Part shown: positions 51,117 through 60,015 of the stretch, one piece after another
Layout of the letters: the number at the start of each line of letters is the position of its first letter
Numbering within the stretch: position 1 is the stretch's first letter
Assembly (NCBI GenBank): GCA_026004095.1
Contig: BPIL01000003.1
Location: forward strand, 62,001 to 126,000
Length of the DNA stretch: 64,000 nucleotides
DNA from: Meiothermus sp.
Lineage (GTDB): Bacteria > Deinococcota > Deinococci > Deinococcales > Thermaceae
Reading direction: 5' to 3'
Notes under the pieces: generated by a model
Told to the model about the DNA's origin: nothing
Seen by the model: the letters and a program-made list of their open reading frames with translations, nothing else
Databases searched by the model: none
Made by a program: the position numbers and the translations under genes

Positions 51117-52055
51117 TCAAGCCAGATCAGATGGTTCCAGTGGCCAGGGTCTGGGGGGTATGGCGCCCCGGTAGGCCAGTTTGGCCGCGGCCAGGCGGTT
51201 GGCCTGGAGGGCTGCCTCGAGGGGGTTCCACCCTTGCAACAACCCGTGCAGGAAGGCGCCGTTCCAGGCATCCCCGGCCCCCGTGGTGTCGCGAACCTGG
51301 TGAGGAGAAGCCGGAGGGACGTGCTGGATCTGACCCTCCCAGCCCAGCCAGGCCCCCGCGGCCCCTGCCTTGAGCCCCACCCGTGGGACGTACTGCAGGA
51401 GAACCCGCAAGGCTGCGGGGGCCTCGAGGTGCTCCAGGCCCCACAGGGCCAGATCGGCCGGGAGGCTCGGCAGCAGCAGGTCTACATAGGGGAGGATTTC
51501 CCCCAGGGCTTGCCGGGCGGCCTCCAGCCCCCCGCGCAGGGCCCACAGGCGGGGGCGGTAGTTGGGGTCAAAGGCCACCCAGAGACCTGCTGAACGGGCC
51601 TGCTCGGCAGCCCGCAGCGTGGCCGCCTGGGCCGAGGGCGAGATGGCCTGGGTGATGCCGGAGAGCAGCAGCAGGCGGGCGCCGGCCAGGTAGGCGGGCT
51701 GGATGTGTTCGGGGGAGAGCCTCGAGGCGGCGCTGCCCTGGCGCCGGTAGGTGAACTCGCGCTCGCCATTCTCCAGCAGCGAGATGAAGTACACCCCGTT
51801 CTCCCCCTCGACCAGGGGGGCCAGGGTTGTGTCTACACCCTCGGCCTGCCAGGCCTGGAGCAGCCCCGGGCCAAAGGGATCGTTGCCCACCAGGGTGATA
51901 AAGCCGGTGGCACTGCCCAGCCGGGCCGCGGCCACCAGCGCGTTGAGCACGTCCCCCCCAAACGAGCGGGTAAAGGTGCGGGCCTGGCCCAGGGGCTCCT
52001 CGGTAAAGAACTCCACCATACACTCGCCCAGGCCGATGAGCGCAGGCATGCTCAT
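51117..52055 (-). CDS. kdgK: 2-dehydro-3-deoxygluconate kinase (PfkB family)
   Basis: Phosphorylates KDG to KDPG. It has 312 residues with the PfkB N-terminal motif SFGGDVLNALVAAARLGS and the C-terminal active-site signature DTTGAGDAWNGAFLHGLL containing the catalytic Asp and anion hole. It overlaps eda by 4 bases (ATGA), indicating coupled translation; KdgK makes the substrate of Eda. Confidence 0.93.
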   Translation of the reverse strand: MSMPALIGLGECMVEFFTEEPLGQARTFTRSFGGDVLNALVAAARLGSATGFITLVGNDPFGPGLLQAWQAEGVDTTLAPLVEGENGVYFISLLENGEREFTYRRQGSAASRLSPEHIQPAYLAGARLLLLSGITQAISPSAQAATLRAAEQARSAGLWVAFDPNYRPRLWALRGGLEAARQALGEILPYVDLLLPSLPADLALWGLEHLEAPAALRVLLQYVPRVGLKAGAAGAWLGWEGQIQHVPPASPHQVRDTTGAGDAWNGAFLHGLLQGWNPLEAALQANRLAAAKLAYRGAIPPRPWPLEPSDLA

Positions 52056-52693
52056 ACCACCCCCGCTTCCGCCAGGGCCTGGCGGGTGGCGGCCTCGATG
52101 GCCGCCCAGTCGCCTTGCTCGAGCGCCGCCTTGGGAAAGAGGTTGGAGCCCAGGCCCACCGCCCAGACCCCCGCCTGGAGGTAAGCCGGTACTTCGCCGG
52201 GCCGGATACCCCCGGTCGCCAGGATCTTCAGATGGGGCAAAGGCCCCAGCAAGTCCTTGATGTAGGCCAGGCCCCCGCTCGAGCCCGCCGGAAAAACCTT
52301 GACCATCTGGGCCCCCAGGCCCAGGGCCCGCACAATCTCGCTGGGGGTCAGCACCCCCGGCAGGTAGGGCACACCCGTTTCGCTGGCTAGGGCCAGCAGA
52401 TCCTCGCCCAGGTGGGGGCTGACCAGAAACTCCGCGCCGGCCTCGAGGGCGGCCCGTCCTTCCTCTGCCGTCATGACCGTACCGGCCCCCAGTCGGACGT
52501 GTGCGGGGAGTTGCTGGCGCAGCGTGCGCAGGGCCTCGAGGGCGCCGGGGGTGGTAAAAGTAACCTCGAGAACCTGCAAACCGGCCCGCACGGCCGCCAG
52601 CGCCGCTTCCACCGCCGCAGCGGATGTGCTGCTGCGCAGAATCCCCACCACCCGGGCCGCGGCCAGGGTCTGCATGAAGTTGGGTTGGCTCAC
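52052..52693 (-). CDS. eda: 2-dehydro-3-deoxy-phosphogluconate aldolase
   Basis: Splits KDPG to pyruvate and glyceraldehyde-3-phosphate. It has 213 residues with the class I aldolase strands VVGILRSSTS, LQVLEVTFTTPGALEAL (Glu), GAGTVMTAEE, FLVSPH and MVKVFPAGSSGG, which contains the Schiff-base Lys. The frame is open to 52726, but the GGAGG (about 52700-52704) sits six bases before a GTG at 52693, so that start is chosen over the ATG at 52699, which abuts it. Confidence 0.93.
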   Translation of the reverse strand: MSQPNFMQTLAAARVVGILRSSTSAAAVEAALAAVRAGLQVLEVTFTTPGALEALRTLRQQLPAHVRLGAGTVMTAEEGRAALEAGAEFLVSPHLGEDLLALASETGVPYLPGVLTPSEIVRALGLGAQMVKVFPAGSSGGLAYIKDLLGPLPHLKILATGGIRPGEVPAYLQAGVWAVGLGSNLFPKAALEQGDWAAIEAATRQALAEAGVV

Positions 52694-52703
52694 AGGCATC
52701 CTC

Positions 52704-53459
52704 CTACCGGGCCATCCAGCCCCCATCCACCACCAGAACGTGCCCGTGGACGTAGTCGGAGGCGGACGAGGCCAGAAAAATGGCCGCGCCTACCAGGTCA
52801 GACGGCTGGCCCCAGCGCCCGGCGGGGATGCGCTCGAGGATCTGCCTCGAGCGCTCGGGGTCGGCCCGCAGGGCTGCGGTGTTGTCGGTGGCGATGTAGC
52901 CGGGGGCGATGGCATTAACGTTGAGCCCTCTGGCGGCCCACTCGTTGGCCAGGGCTTTGGTGAGCCCGGCCACCGCGTGCTTGGCCGCGGTGTAAGAGGG
53001 AACCCGGATACCCCCCTGGAACGAGAGCAGCGAGGCGATGTTGATGATCTTGCCCCGGCCCCGTTTCAGCATTCCTTGCCCCGCCGTCTGGGAGAGGCGC
53101 CAGACCGCGTTCAGGTTAAGCTCGATTACCTCCTGCCAGTCGGTATCGCTAAAGTGTTCGGCCCACTCCCGCCGGATGATGCCGGCGTTGTTGACCAGGA
53201 TATCCAGAGGCCCCAGGGCCGCCTCGGTCTCGGCGATGGCTCGAGCCGCCGATTCCGGCTGCATCAGATTGGCCTGCACCAGGTGAAAGCGCCGTCCAGC
53301 GGCCTGCACGGCCTGCCGGGTCTGCGCTGCATCGGCGGTATGGGTCACGATCGCCACATCGGCCCCGGCCTGGGCCAGCCCGATGGCGATGGCCTGGCCG
53401 ATGCCCACGGCCCCGCCAGTGACCAGCGCGACCCGGCCTTCCAGCGAAAACATCTGCAC
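52704..53459 (-). CDS. kduD: 2-deoxy-D-gluconate 3-dehydrogenase (KduD type)
   Basis: Short-chain dehydrogenase that reduces 2,5-diketo-3-deoxygluconate to KDG. It has 251 residues: cofactor motif TGGAVGIGQAIAIGLAQAG, LVNNAGI, the catalytic Ser (IASLLSFQGG), and Tyr and Lys in SYTAAKHAVAGL. The GTG start at 53459 lies six bases after AGGAGG; an ATG two codons later is an alternative. It sits between the isomerase and eda, in pathway order. Confidence 0.9.
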   Translation of the reverse strand: MQMFSLEGRVALVTGGAVGIGQAIAIGLAQAGADVAIVTHTADAAQTRQAVQAAGRRFHLVQANLMQPESAARAIAETEAALGPLDILVNNAGIIRREWAEHFSDTDWQEVIELNLNAVWRLSQTAGQGMLKRGRGKIINIASLLSFQGGIRVPSYTAAKHAVAGLTKALANEWAARGLNVNAIAPGYIATDNTAALRADPERSRQILERIPAGRWGQPSDLVGAAIFLASSASDYVHGHVLVVDGGWMAR

Positions 53460-53470
53460 CTTCAGCCTCC

Positions 53471-54268
53471 TCACACCATGCCCACGGTTTTCTGTACCCA
53501 GGCCAGGTCGGGGTCGAAGCGCACCCCCTGCCGCCGCCCGTCGCCGGCCAGGAACCACAGGTAGTAGCCGGTGTAGCCGGGGGCGCTCACGTAGGTGTGG
53601 TAGCCATGCGGAATGGAGAGCAGGGTCTCGTCCTTCACCACATAGGTCTGGTCGTAGCCGCGCTCGGGGCTGTAGTGGCGGGTCAGCCCCCAGCCTTCCG
53701 GGGAGGAGATGCGGAAATAGTACATCTCTTCGTGGAATACCTCGCTCCCCTGGGCGGTTTCGTGTTTGTGGGGCGGGTAGGTGCTCCAGTTGCCGCTGGG
53801 GGTGATGGTCTCGCCCACGATCAGGCGGCTGGCCGGGCGCCCATCGGGCTCGACCAGGATTTCCCGGAACTGGCGGGTGAAGTTCAGGGTGCCCCAGCGG
53901 CCGGTGTTCACCTGCTCGGGGCGGATTTCGTAGGGCTCGGTCTCCAGATCGCTGGGGGCGGAGGGCAGGGCGGCCTCGAAGCGGGTAAGGGCGCGCACCC
54001 GGAAGCGCTGGCCTCGAGGTAAGTAAACGCTGTGGGGGCTGCCCGCGAACACACTGGGCCGGCCACCGATCGGGGCAAACTTTCGCCCGCCCACCTCGAG
54101 CTCCGCTTTGCCGGAGAGCGCCACCAGCAGTATCTCGCGCTCGCCGGTCTGGCCCTCATAGCTCTGGCCGGCCTCGAGGTTGAGCTTGGCGAAGGCCAGC
54201 AGTTGACAGGCCTCGTCGGCAAGGGGCAGGAGGCCCGAACCTTGGGGGATGGTGTGAAAGTACTTCAT
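53471..54268 (-). CDS. IolB/KduI-family isomerase (5-deoxyglucuronate or 5-keto-4-deoxyuronate isomerase)
   Basis: A 265-residue two-cupin protein. The metal-binding core is STYPPHKHETAQGSEVFHEEMYYFRI near residues 155-180, followed by SIPHGYHTYVSAPGYTGYYLWFLAG, which closely follows IolB of inositol breakdown. No other iol gene is present. In this operon the missing step is DKI to diketo-deoxygluconate, normally done by KduI, a member of the same PF04962 family. I therefore infer that this protein does the KduI reaction. It lies 11 bases before kduD. Confidence 0.8.
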   Translation of the reverse strand: MKYFHTIPQGSGLLPLADEACQLLAFAKLNLEAGQSYEGQTGEREILLVALSGKAELEVGGRKFAPIGGRPSVFAGSPHSVYLPRGQRFRVRALTRFEAALPSAPSDLETEPYEIRPEQVNTGRWGTLNFTRQFREILVEPDGRPASRLIVGETITPSGNWSTYPPHKHETAQGSEVFHEEMYYFRISSPEGWGLTRHYSPERGYDQTYVVKDETLLSIPHGYHTYVSAPGYTGYYLWFLAGDGRRQGVRFDPDLAWVQKTVGMV

Positions 54269-54320
54269 CGGATGGTTCCGCTCCTTTTGGGGGAGGGGCC
54301 GCTAGCGACCCCTCTAGGGC

Positions 54321-55853
54321 TTACTTGAGGTATCCGCTTTCTCGGAGGGTTTTGGCCGCTGCTTCCTCGTACTGCTCGAAACGCACATTGCGCAGGCCGC
54401 TCAGGAACTGGCCCCAGCTTGCGTCGCTGATGGGCCGCTGGCCCAGCGCAAACTGCACCAGGTTTTCCGATACGTAGCGCTCGATGTCGGCCTGGTTGGC
54501 GGCGGCCTTCACGACCAGGTCGCCGGTGCGGTCGATCCAGTTGCCCTGCCGCTGGGCCTGGGCCATGAGCTGGTGCATCACATATTTACGCCCACCCACA
54601 TTGATCTCGGGGTAGCGGCCGCGCATCTCCAGGGGGTTGCCGTTGAAGGCCAGCCAGCGCATCTGGGTGTAGCTCCCGCGCACGCTGATGGGGATCTGGG
54701 TGTTGATGGTGGGAACATTGTTGGGCAGGGTGTAGTCGGTCTTGTAGCGCCCCCAGCCCAGCAGGAAGTACCCTTCGCCGCTGTGGGCCCACTCGAGGAA
54801 GCGCGCGATGGCCGGGCCTTTGCCCGCGTCCATAGCCCGCTTGGAGACCGCGTAGAGCCAGCCAGCCGAGGAGTAGGTGCCCATGGCGCTTTTGCCCTCG
54901 GGGCCTTTGGGTGGGGGGAGCATGAGCAGCTCCGCGCCGGGGTTGTTGGCGTGGAAGTTCTGCAAGCCCGCCTGCAAACCGCCTACGCTTTCAAAAAACA
55001 TCCCATAGCGGCCCTGCTGCCAGCGGGTGCGCAGATCAGCCCGGCGCATGGTGGCCCAGTCGGGGTCAATAACCTTGGCCTCCACCAGCCGTCGGATGTA
55101 CTCGGTGGCCCGGCGGAAGTTGGGGTCGCGCAGATTGGCGGCGAAGGCTTTGGGGTTGTAGTTCCAGGTGCCCGCTACCCCGTAAGCCCCATAGACCCAC
55201 TGAAAGTGGTTGCCCAAACCCAGCCCCGGCAGGATACCGGCCGTATCAAAATCAATCACCCCGCCGAAACCAAAGGTGTCGTTGCGGCCATTGCCGTCCG
55301 GGTCGCGCTCGGTAAAGGCCCTGGCTACTTCGAAAAATTCTTCCAGGGTGGTAGGCGCCTTAAGTCCAAGCTTATCGAGCCAGTCCTTACGCACCCAGAT
55401 GGCGTACTGGCGGCTCAGGGTTACCGGCTCCTGCAAACCGTAGATCTGCCCATTGGTGGTGACCAGCAGGTTGCGCCTGGCATCGCTGTAGCGCTCGGCG
55501 GTGCGTTTGGGCATCTGAGGCAGAAGGCTGTTGACCGGGGCGAGCTGGCCTTGCTGCACCAGGCGGTCGAAAAGGGCCAGGCTGCGCACCTCGAAGAGGT
55601 CGGGTAGGTCGTTGGCGGCAGCCAGCGCGCCCAGGCGGTTGTCCCCATCGGCCCCGGTGGGCAGCATGGTGAACCTGAGGTTGATCCCCAGCTTCTCCCG
55701 CACCAGGCGGTAGACCTCCCAGTTGGCCGGTGGGGCCGGGGCCTCGGGGTTGGCCGCGTACAGGGCCACGCTGAGGTCGGTCAGGTTGGCCTGGGCCAGC
55801 GCGCCTGGAGCGGCCAGGAGCAAAGAACACAAGACTCTAGCGCCAATCTTCAT
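54321..55853 (-). CDS. ABC transporter substrate-binding protein (oligogalacturonide-type)
   Basis: A 510-residue extracellular sugar-binding protein with a signal peptide (KIGARVLCSLLLAAPGALAQA) and no lipobox Cys. It is of the large class found with LplB/LplC permeases (NWEVYRLVREKLGINLRFTMLP, LPDLFEVRSLALFDRLVQQGQL, YAIWVRKDWLDKLGLKAPTTLEEFFEVARAFTERDPDGNGRNDT with a calcium-site-like DPDGNGRND loop). The substrate is probably unsaturated oligogalacturonides, from the operon. It starts 10 bases after the permease gene. Confidence 0.85.
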   Translation of the reverse strand: MKIGARVLCSLLLAAPGALAQANLTDLSVALYAANPEAPAPPANWEVYRLVREKLGINLRFTMLPTGADGDNRLGALAAANDLPDLFEVRSLALFDRLVQQGQLAPVNSLLPQMPKRTAERYSDARRNLLVTTNGQIYGLQEPVTLSRQYAIWVRKDWLDKLGLKAPTTLEEFFEVARAFTERDPDGNGRNDTFGFGGVIDFDTAGILPGLGLGNHFQWVYGAYGVAGTWNYNPKAFAANLRDPNFRRATEYIRRLVEAKVIDPDWATMRRADLRTRWQQGRYGMFFESVGGLQAGLQNFHANNPGAELLMLPPPKGPEGKSAMGTYSSAGWLYAVSKRAMDAGKGPAIARFLEWAHSGEGYFLLGWGRYKTDYTLPNNVPTINTQIPISVRGSYTQMRWLAFNGNPLEMRGRYPEINVGGRKYVMHQLMAQAQRQGNWIDRTGDLVVKAAANQADIERYVSENLVQFALGQRPISDASWGQFLSGLRNVRFEQYEEAAAKTLRESGYLK

Positions 55854-55862
55854 ACGTACCTC

Positions 55863-56732
55863 CTATTCCTTCACGCTGCCGATCAGCACACCCTTGGTGA
55901 AATAACGCTGGATCCAGGGGTATACCAGAAGCATCGGTAGCGTGATAAGGACAACCGCCGCCATCTTCAGAGCCTCCGCCGGCGCAGCCTGGGCCGCCGT
56001 GCCCTCTACGTACTCGGCCACGTTGAGGCCGGTCAGGATGTCCCGCAGCACCACCGGTAAAGGCATCAGGCTGCGGTCGGAAAGAAAGAGGATGGGCTCG
56101 AAGAAGTTGTTCCAGTTAGCCACGCCGTAGAACAGCCCAATGGTCAGGAGGATGGGCCGGGACAGGGGCAGCACCACGTGCCACAGCACCTGCCAGTCGT
56201 TGGCCCCATCTATGCGGGCGGCCTCCTCGAGGCTCTCGGGCAGGCTCTGAAAGAAGGTTTTCATCACCAAAAGGTTGTAGACGCTCACCGCCCCGTTGAG
56301 CAGCACCGACCAGTAGGTGTTGAGCAGGCCCAGATCCTTGACCACCAGGAAGGTGGGAATCAGGCCGGCGTTGAACAAAAAGGTGAAGAGAATCAGGCCC
56401 ACAAACAGGTTCCTGCCGGGCAGTTCGCGGCGTGAAAGAGGGTAGGCGGCCAGCACGGTAAGGGTCAGGCTGATGGCCACACCGCCCAGGGTGAGCACCA
56501 GGCTGTTGAGCGCGGCCCGCCAGATGGTGGGCTGGAAAACGAGCTGGGCGTAGGCTTCAAAAGACCAGTCCCAGGGGGCCAGGAACAGACTGGGGCTTTT
56601 GCCAAAGGGCAGCAGCGAGATCATCACCACGTACCACAGGGGCACCAGGGTGACCACCAGCACCCCCACCAGGAACAGGTCGATGCTCCACTCAAAGAGG
56701 CGGTCGCCGGGAGATAGGCTGCGCTTTTTCAA
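55863..56732 (-). CDS. ABC transporter permease (LplC/YtcP type)
   Basis: A 289-residue inner-membrane subunit with six hydrophobic helices and the EAA coupling motif EEAARIDGANDWQVLWHVVLPLSRPI near 180-205. It starts with TTG (56732), which lies behind AGGAGGTGCATC. It pairs with the next upstream permease; no ATPase gene is in the operon, so a shared ATPase such as MsmK-type must serve it. Confidence 0.9.
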   Translation of the reverse strand: MKKRSLSPGDRLFEWSIDLFLVGVLVVTLVPLWYVVMISLLPFGKSPSLFLAPWDWSFEAYAQLVFQPTIWRAALNSLVLTLGGVAISLTLTVLAAYPLSRRELPGRNLFVGLILFTFLFNAGLIPTFLVVKDLGLLNTYWSVLLNGAVSVYNLLVMKTFFQSLPESLEEAARIDGANDWQVLWHVVLPLSRPILLTIGLFYGVANWNNFFEPILFLSDRSLMPLPVVLRDILTGLNVAEYVEGTAAQAAPAEALKMAAVVLITLPMLLVYPWIQRYFTKGVLIGSVKE

Positions 56733-56742
56733 GATGCACCTC

Positions 56743-57690
56743 CTAGTACAGGCTGCTGCCGGTAAAGCGCCGGGCCAGGCGGTTCGCCACCACGATCAAG
56801 ACCAGGCCGATCAGGCCCTTGAACAGGCCCACCGCTGTAGCCAGGCTGAACTGAAAGTTTTGAATGCCCTGCCGGTACACCCAGGTGTCGATGATGTCCC
56901 CCACGCTGTAGACCGGCAGCGAGTACAGGACAAAGATTTGGTGAAAGCCCGCGTCCAGGATGCTTCCGATCTTGAGCAGCACCACCAGCACCAGTACATC
57001 CATCAGCCCCGGCAGGGAGATATGGCGCACCTGTTGCCAGCGCGAGGCTCCGTCGATGGCGGCGGCTTCGTAGAGGGCCGGGTTGATGGAAAGCAGGGCG
57101 GCCAGAAATAGAATCGCGCTCCAGCCGGTCTCTTTCCAGACCTCCGAGAGCACCACCACCGGCTGGAAGGTGGCGGTGGAGGTGAGGAAGGGGATGGGCT
57201 CGAGGCCCAGCGCCCGCAAACCGTGGTTCAGCAGGCCCTCGCTGGGGGAGAGCATGGCCAGCAGAATGCCGTAGACGATGACCCACGACAAAAAGTGCGG
57301 TAGGTAGCTCATGGTCTGCACCACCCGGGCCAGAAAGCGCCGGCTGGTTTCGTGCAGGGCAATTGCCAGTAGGATGGCGGGGGGAATACCCAGCGCGATC
57401 TTGGCCAGGCTGATCACGAGGGTGTTGGCTAAAAGCTGACCAAAGTAGTAAGAGCTGAAGAAGTCCTGAAAGTGCTGCAGGCCCACCCACGGGCTGCTCC
57501 AGACCCCCAGCGTGGGCTGGAAGTCCTTAAAGGCGATCTGGGCGTTCCACAAGGGCCAGTAGCGAAAAACCAGAAAGTAGAGCAGGCCGGGCAGCAGCAT
57601 CAGGTAAAGCAGCCGGTAGCGCCAGATCCGGCGGACGAGGGTTGCAGGCCCGTTGTGGCCAGCCAGGCTTTTTGCGGTTGCGGGGTTCAT
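56743..57690 (-). CDS. ABC transporter permease (LplB/YteP type)
   Basis: A 315-residue inner-membrane subunit with six helices and the coupling motif YEAAAIDGASRWQQVRHISLPGLMDVL. The cytosolic N-terminus and LYFLVFRYWPLWNAQIAFKDFQP are typical of LplB-like permeases for complex or acidic oligosaccharides. Its ATG overlaps the stop of the LacI gene (ATGA), so the regulator and importer are translated from one mRNA. Confidence 0.9.
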   Translation of the reverse strand: MNPATAKSLAGHNGPATLVRRIWRYRLLYLMLLPGLLYFLVFRYWPLWNAQIAFKDFQPTLGVWSSPWVGLQHFQDFFSSYYFGQLLANTLVISLAKIALGIPPAILLAIALHETSRRFLARVVQTMSYLPHFLSWVIVYGILLAMLSPSEGLLNHGLRALGLEPIPFLTSTATFQPVVVLSEVWKETGWSAILFLAALLSINPALYEAAAIDGASRWQQVRHISLPGLMDVLVLVVLLKIGSILDAGFHQIFVLYSLPVYSVGDIIDTWVYRQGIQNFQFSLATAVGLFKGLIGLVLIVVANRLARRFTGSSLY

Positions 57691-58715
57691 ACTTTTTCTC
57701 CGGGGATTCGGGGGGGTGCGCTCGATTCCCGAACGATCAGCTCGCTGGGAAACTCCACCAGCACGTCGCGCACCTGCTCGCCGGCCTTGGCCTTGATGAT
57801 CAGATCCACCATGGCCTGGCCCATGGCTTGAATGGGATGCGCTACGGTGGTCAGGCTGGGGTGGGAGTGGGCCGCGGTGGGGATGTCGTCGAAGCCCACC
57901 ACCGAGAGGTCTTGCGGCACCTGCAAACCCCGGGCCTGGGCCGCGGCGATAACCCCAAAGGCGGTGAGGTCGCTGGCCGCGAAGATGGCGGTGGGGGGCT
58001 CCTCGAGGCTCAAAAGCTCATGGCCGGCCTCCACCCCCCGCTGCTGGGTGAAGTCCCCGGGCCGCACCAGCCGCTCATCCCACAGCCCCGCCGCCAGCAT
58101 GCACTCCCGGTAGGCGCGCAGGCGCTCGGTGGCCTGGCTGGAGTGGGCCGCTCCGGTGATAAAACCGATGCGCCGGTGGCCCAGGGCCAGCAGGTGCCGC
58201 ACAGCGGCCAGGGAACCCTCGAAGCTGTCGGCCCGCACCACCGGGAGGTGGGTTGGTGCGCCGAAATGGTTGACCAGCACCACCGGGGCGCGGCTGCGCT
58301 CGAGGCTGGCTAAAAAGCCCGCCGACCCAATCGGCACCACTATGATCAGTCCGTCGGCCAGCCCACCGAGCAGGGCCCCCACCCGCTCGCGCTCCCGCTC
58401 CGGGTCGCGTGAGGTGGTAAACACCGCCAGGTCGTAGCCCATCTGGCTGGCCGCATCGGCCGCGGCCCGCGCCAACTCGGCAAAATACGGGCTGACCAGC
58501 TCGGGAATGACCATCCCCAGAATCTGGGTGGGGTGCCCGCGCAGGCTACGCGCCGCCGTATTGGCTACGTAGCCGAGCTGGTTGGCGGCCTGGAGCACCC
58601 GGGCCCGGGTGGCCTCCGAGAAGCGCCCTTTGTTGTTGAGCACCCTGGAGACGGTGATGATGGAGACCCCGGCGAGGCGGGCCACATGAGCTAAGGTAAC
58701 CTTTTCGCTAGACAT
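57687..58715 (-). CDS. LacI-family regulator of the pectin-fragment operon
   Basis: A 342-residue transcription factor: helix-turn-helix TLAHVARLAGVSIITVSRVLNNKGRFSEATRARVLQ, the hinge helix (AARSLRGHPT), and a periplasmic-binding-like effector domain (LGMVIPELVSPYFAELARAAADAA, and the closing VPQDLSVVGFDDIPTAAHSHPSLTTVAHP). It is first in the leftward operon, so it probably represses itself and the transport and catabolic genes until a uronate intermediate binds. The promoter is at 58766-58794. Confidence 0.9.
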   Translation of the reverse strand: MSSEKVTLAHVARLAGVSIITVSRVLNNKGRFSEATRARVLQAANQLGYVANTAARSLRGHPTQILGMVIPELVSPYFAELARAAADAASQMGYDLAVFTTSRDPERERERVGALLGGLADGLIIVVPIGSAGFLASLERSRAPVVLVNHFGAPTHLPVVRADSFEGSLAAVRHLLALGHRRIGFITGAAHSSQATERLRAYRECMLAAGLWDERLVRPGDFTQQRGVEAGHELLSLEEPPTAIFAASDLTAFGVIAAAQARGLQVPQDLSVVGFDDIPTAAHSHPSLTTVAHPIQAMGQAMVDLIIKAKAGEQVRDVLVEFPSELIVRESSAPPRIPGEKV

Positions 58716-58765
58716 TTAATTTTGCCATCCTTACGAGGTATTTTTTTGAGATAACGTTAGCGCAA

Positions 58766-58794
58766 ACAATATCACCCATCCTTCCTACTGTCAA
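58766..58794 (-). promoter_or_regulatory. Promoter and operator of the leftward uronate operon
   Basis: On the minus strand TTGACA (58794-58789), a 17-base spacer and TATTGT (58771-58766). Directly downstream lies TTGCGCTAACGTTA (about 58765-58752), a LacI-type site with the palindromic core TAACGTTA, where a repressor would block initiation. Confidence 0.6.
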
Positions 58795-58826
58795 CCCTGG
58801 GCGGCGGTCGCGCATCAAACAGGCAC

Positions 58827-58855
58827 TTGACAGCGCTTTCAAAATCTGATTTACT
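58827..58855 (+). promoter_or_regulatory. Promoter of the second LacI gene with overlapping operator
   Basis: TTGACA (58827-58832), a 17-base spacer and TTTACT (58850-58855). The near-palindrome TGACAGCGCTTTCA (58828-58841) overlaps the -35 and shares its right half with the perfect operator at 59962-59979, which points to autorepression. Confidence 0.6.
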
Positions 58856-58892
58856 CTTCCCTCAGAAACCTAAAGCAGTTCTAGAGGTCAGC

Positions 58893-59921
58893 ATGCGCGA
58901 AGCCGTAACCCTTAGCGATGTAGCCCGTGAGGCCGGAGTCTCGCCCAGCACCGTTTCGCGGGTGATCAATGGCACGGCTCGAGTAGCTGCCAGCAAGCGG
59001 GAAGCCGTTCTCAGGGCCATTGAGCGCCTGCACTACCGCCCCAACATCATGGCTAAGGGCCTGGCCCAGGGTCGCTCGCTCACCATCGGGGTCATCACCC
59101 AGGAGATCAGCAGCCCCTACTACGCCGAGATGCTCAAGGGGGTGGAACAGGCCCTCGAGGGCACCGCCTACCACCCCATCTTTGCCAGCGGACACTGGCG
59201 GGTTGACCAGGAAGAGGCGGCCTTGAAGGTGCTGGTGGGCCGCCAGGTGGATGGTCTGATCGTGATGGACGGCAGCGTGCCGGAGGAGCGCCTGAAGGAA
59301 CTGGCCCACACCATGCCGGTGGTGGTGGTGGGCCGCAGGATACCAGGTTTGCAATGCCTGGGTATAGACAACCGACGGGCAGCCTATGAGGGCGTCCAGC
59401 ACCTGATTGAGCTGGGCCATCGCCGGATTGCCCACATTGCCGGCCCCACCTCCCATCCCGACTCTATCGAGCGCCTCGAGGGCTACCGGGCGGCCCTCGA
59501 GGATGCCCATATCCCCTTCGACCCCGCCTTGGTGGTGGTGGGGGACTACATGGAGCAGTCCGGGGTGCTGGCCGTCGAGGCGCTGCTGGCTCGAGGCGCT
59601 CTGTTCACCGCCATTTTCGCCGCCAACGACCAGATGGCCTACGGCGCCAATGTGGCCCTGTACCGCCGGGGAATTCGCGTTCCCCACGATGTCTCGCTGG
59701 TGGGCTTCGACGATCTACCCAGCTCCAGCTACTTCACCCCACCCCTCACCACCGTCCGCCAGCCGGGCCCGGCCATGGGCTGGGAGGCTGCGCGCCTGAT
59801 GCTGGCCCTCCTCGAGGGGCGCGATTACACCCCTAAACCCCTCTCCACCCACCTGGTGGTACGGGAATCCACAGCCCTGATCCGTTCTACGGGCGCCCTG
59901 GCTGCGCACCTGTTGACCTGA
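58893..59921 (+). CDS. LacI-family regulator of the xylan/xylo-oligosaccharide cluster
   Basis: A 342-residue transcription factor. The DNA-binding head is TLSDVAREAGVSPSTVSRVINGTARVAASKREAVLRAIERLHYRPN, followed by the hinge (NIMAKGLAQGRS) and the effector domain (IGVITQEISSPYYAEMLKGVEQAL, HDVSLVGFDDLPSSSYFTPPLTTVRQP). The frame opens at 58827, but the ATG at 58893 has GAGGT before it and begins the canonical LacI head. It is divergent from the uronate operon and upstream of an ABC importer and a xylanase, its probable targets. Confidence 0.9.
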   Translation: MREAVTLSDVAREAGVSPSTVSRVINGTARVAASKREAVLRAIERLHYRPNIMAKGLAQGRSLTIGVITQEISSPYYAEMLKGVEQALEGTAYHPIFASGHWRVDQEEAALKVLVGRQVDGLIVMDGSVPEERLKELAHTMPVVVVGRRIPGLQCLGIDNRRAAYEGVQHLIELGHRRIAHIAGPTSHPDSIERLEGYRAALEDAHIPFDPALVVVGDYMEQSGVLAVEALLARGALFTAIFAANDQMAYGANVALYRRGIRVPHDVSLVGFDDLPSSSYFTPPLTTVRQPGPAMGWEAARLMLALLEGRDYTPKPLSTHLVVRESTALIRSTGALAAHLLT

Positions 59922-59961
59922 CGGCTGGAGTGAAGGAGGTGATGAAGGCTATCTGAATAAC

Positions 59962-59979
59962 TTTGAAAGCGCTTTCAAA
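59962..59979. promoter_or_regulatory. Perfect LacI-type operator before the sugar ABC operon
   Basis: TTTGAAAGCGCTTTCAAA, an 18-base perfect palindrome with the CG centre of LacI-family sites, 36 bases before the start of the binding-protein gene. A partial copy lies at the regulator's own promoter (58828-58841). It may overlap a -35 (TTGAAA). Confidence 0.75.
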
Positions 59980-60015
59980 ACCGGCTTAGGCAATCTGCTT
60001 GTTTAGGAGGAAACC

